Part shown: piece after piece, positions 37,050 to 37,310 of the stretch
How positions within the stretch are numbered: the stretch's first letter is position 1
How the letters are laid out: each line of letters starts with the position of its first letter
Assembly: GCF_000281955.1 (NCBI RefSeq)
Contig: NZ_AKKF01000034.1
Location: 1-37,310, forward strand
Direction: 5' to 3'
Length of the DNA: 37,310 nt
Source: Caulobacter sp. AP07
Lineage (GTDB): Bacteria > Pseudomonadota > Alphaproteobacteria > Caulobacterales > Caulobacteraceae
Made by a program: the position numbers and the translations under genes
Notes under the pieces: generated by a model
Told to the model about the DNA's origin: nothing
The model's database searches: none
Seen by the model: the letters and a program-made list of their open reading frames with translations, nothing else

Positions 37050-37310
37050 ATGCGTCACACATTCTTCTGCATCGACGGCCACACCGCGGGCAATCCGGTG
37101 CGCCTGGTGGTCGGCGGCGCCCCGCTGCTGCGCGGCGACACGATGAGCGCGCGACGCCAGGACTTCCTCGCCCGCTTCGACTGGATCCGCACCGGCCTGA
37201 TGTTCGAGCCGCGCGGCCACGACATGATGTCGGGCGGCTTCCTTTATCCGCCCACCCAGGCCGATTGCGACGCCGGCATCCTGTTCATCGAGACCAGCGG
37301 CTGGCTGCCG
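37050..37310 (+). CDS. Proline racemase / 4-hydroxyproline 2-epimerase family protein (3' part outside window)
   Basis: 87 residues are visible from an ATG at 37050 preceded by [25 protein letters not shown] and [22 protein letters not shown] are the N-terminal signature of the proline racemase superfamily, in particular the trans-4-hydroxy-L-proline 2-epimerases. The window ends at FIETSGWLP, where the catalytic MCGHG motif should follow at once. It is 23 bases behind the deaminase, so they are probably co-transcribed. It would convert trans-4-hydroxy-L-proline to cis-4-hydroxy-D-proline. Confidence 0.88.
   Translation, partial: MRHTFFCIDGHTAGNPVRLVVGGAPLLRGDTMSARRQDFLARFDWIRTGLMFEPRGHDMMSGGFLYPPTQADCDAGILFIETSGWLP

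Overview
The window looks like chromosome from a Caulobacter-type alphaproteobacterium (Caulobacterales). The DNA is GC-rich with GC-rich third positions. There is a TonB receptor in the Caulobacter style, paired with a flavin halogenase-like protein. A dehydratase closely resembles my recollection of the C. crescentus xylonate dehydratase. Several promoters fit the Caulobacter housekeeping pattern (TTGACgS, 10-14 bases, GCTANAWC). No RNA genes, CRISPR arrays, insertion sequences or phage genes were seen.

Region 1 (1-6060, all on the minus strand) is a CoA-linked catabolic cluster for an unidentified carboxylic acid. In transcription order it holds an acyl-CoA ligase, a double-domain HxlR regulator, a DapB-like oxidoreductase, a long SDR dehydrogenase and a thiolase (cut by the window edge). 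A shared element (minus-strand core ACTTGCATAACGATAC) precedes four of the five genes.

Region 2 (6350-19530) handles L-arabinose and galactose. It has a GH51 arabinofuranosidase, a FucP-like MFS transporter, an IlvD/Edd sugar-acid dehydratase, a GH27 enzyme, an FCD-type GntR regulator, and an operon of AraD1 (FAH fold), a Gfo/Idh sugar 1-dehydrogenase, alpha-ketoglutarate-semialdehyde (KGSA) dehydrogenase and aldose 1-epimerase. This matches the non-phosphorylating (Weimberg-type) L-arabinose route to alpha-ketoglutarate, except that no lactonase is visible.

Region 3 (19730-31880) is a polysaccharide-utilisation block. A minus-strand operon encodes a TonB receptor, a flavin halogenase-like protein, a GH2 beta-galactosidase and a GH43 enzyme. 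A divergent pair encodes GH35 and GH30 enzymes. Regions 2 and 3 share a palindrome, T-N-GT-NNN-AC-N-A, the general operator pattern of FCD-type GntR proteins. It lies at or next to the -10 in most of the seven places found, so the local GntR protein probably controls both regions.

Region 4 (32010-37310) looks like trans-4-hydroxy-L-proline catabolism: an amino-acid permease, an M24 Xaa-Pro peptidase and a D-amino-acid-dehydrogenase-like flavoprotein on the minus strand, divergent from a DHDPS-family deaminase and a proline-racemase-family epimerase (cut by the edge). A 19-bp palindrome sits between the two arms.

Main inference: regions 2-4 together could consume plant hydroxyproline-rich glycoproteins such as arabinogalactan proteins and extensins. 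Glycosidases would release arabinose and galactose, the peptidase would release hydroxyproline, and both the arabinose and hydroxyproline routes would meet at KGSA, for which one dehydrogenase is encoded here. Each part belongs to known families; the combination and the substrate are inference.
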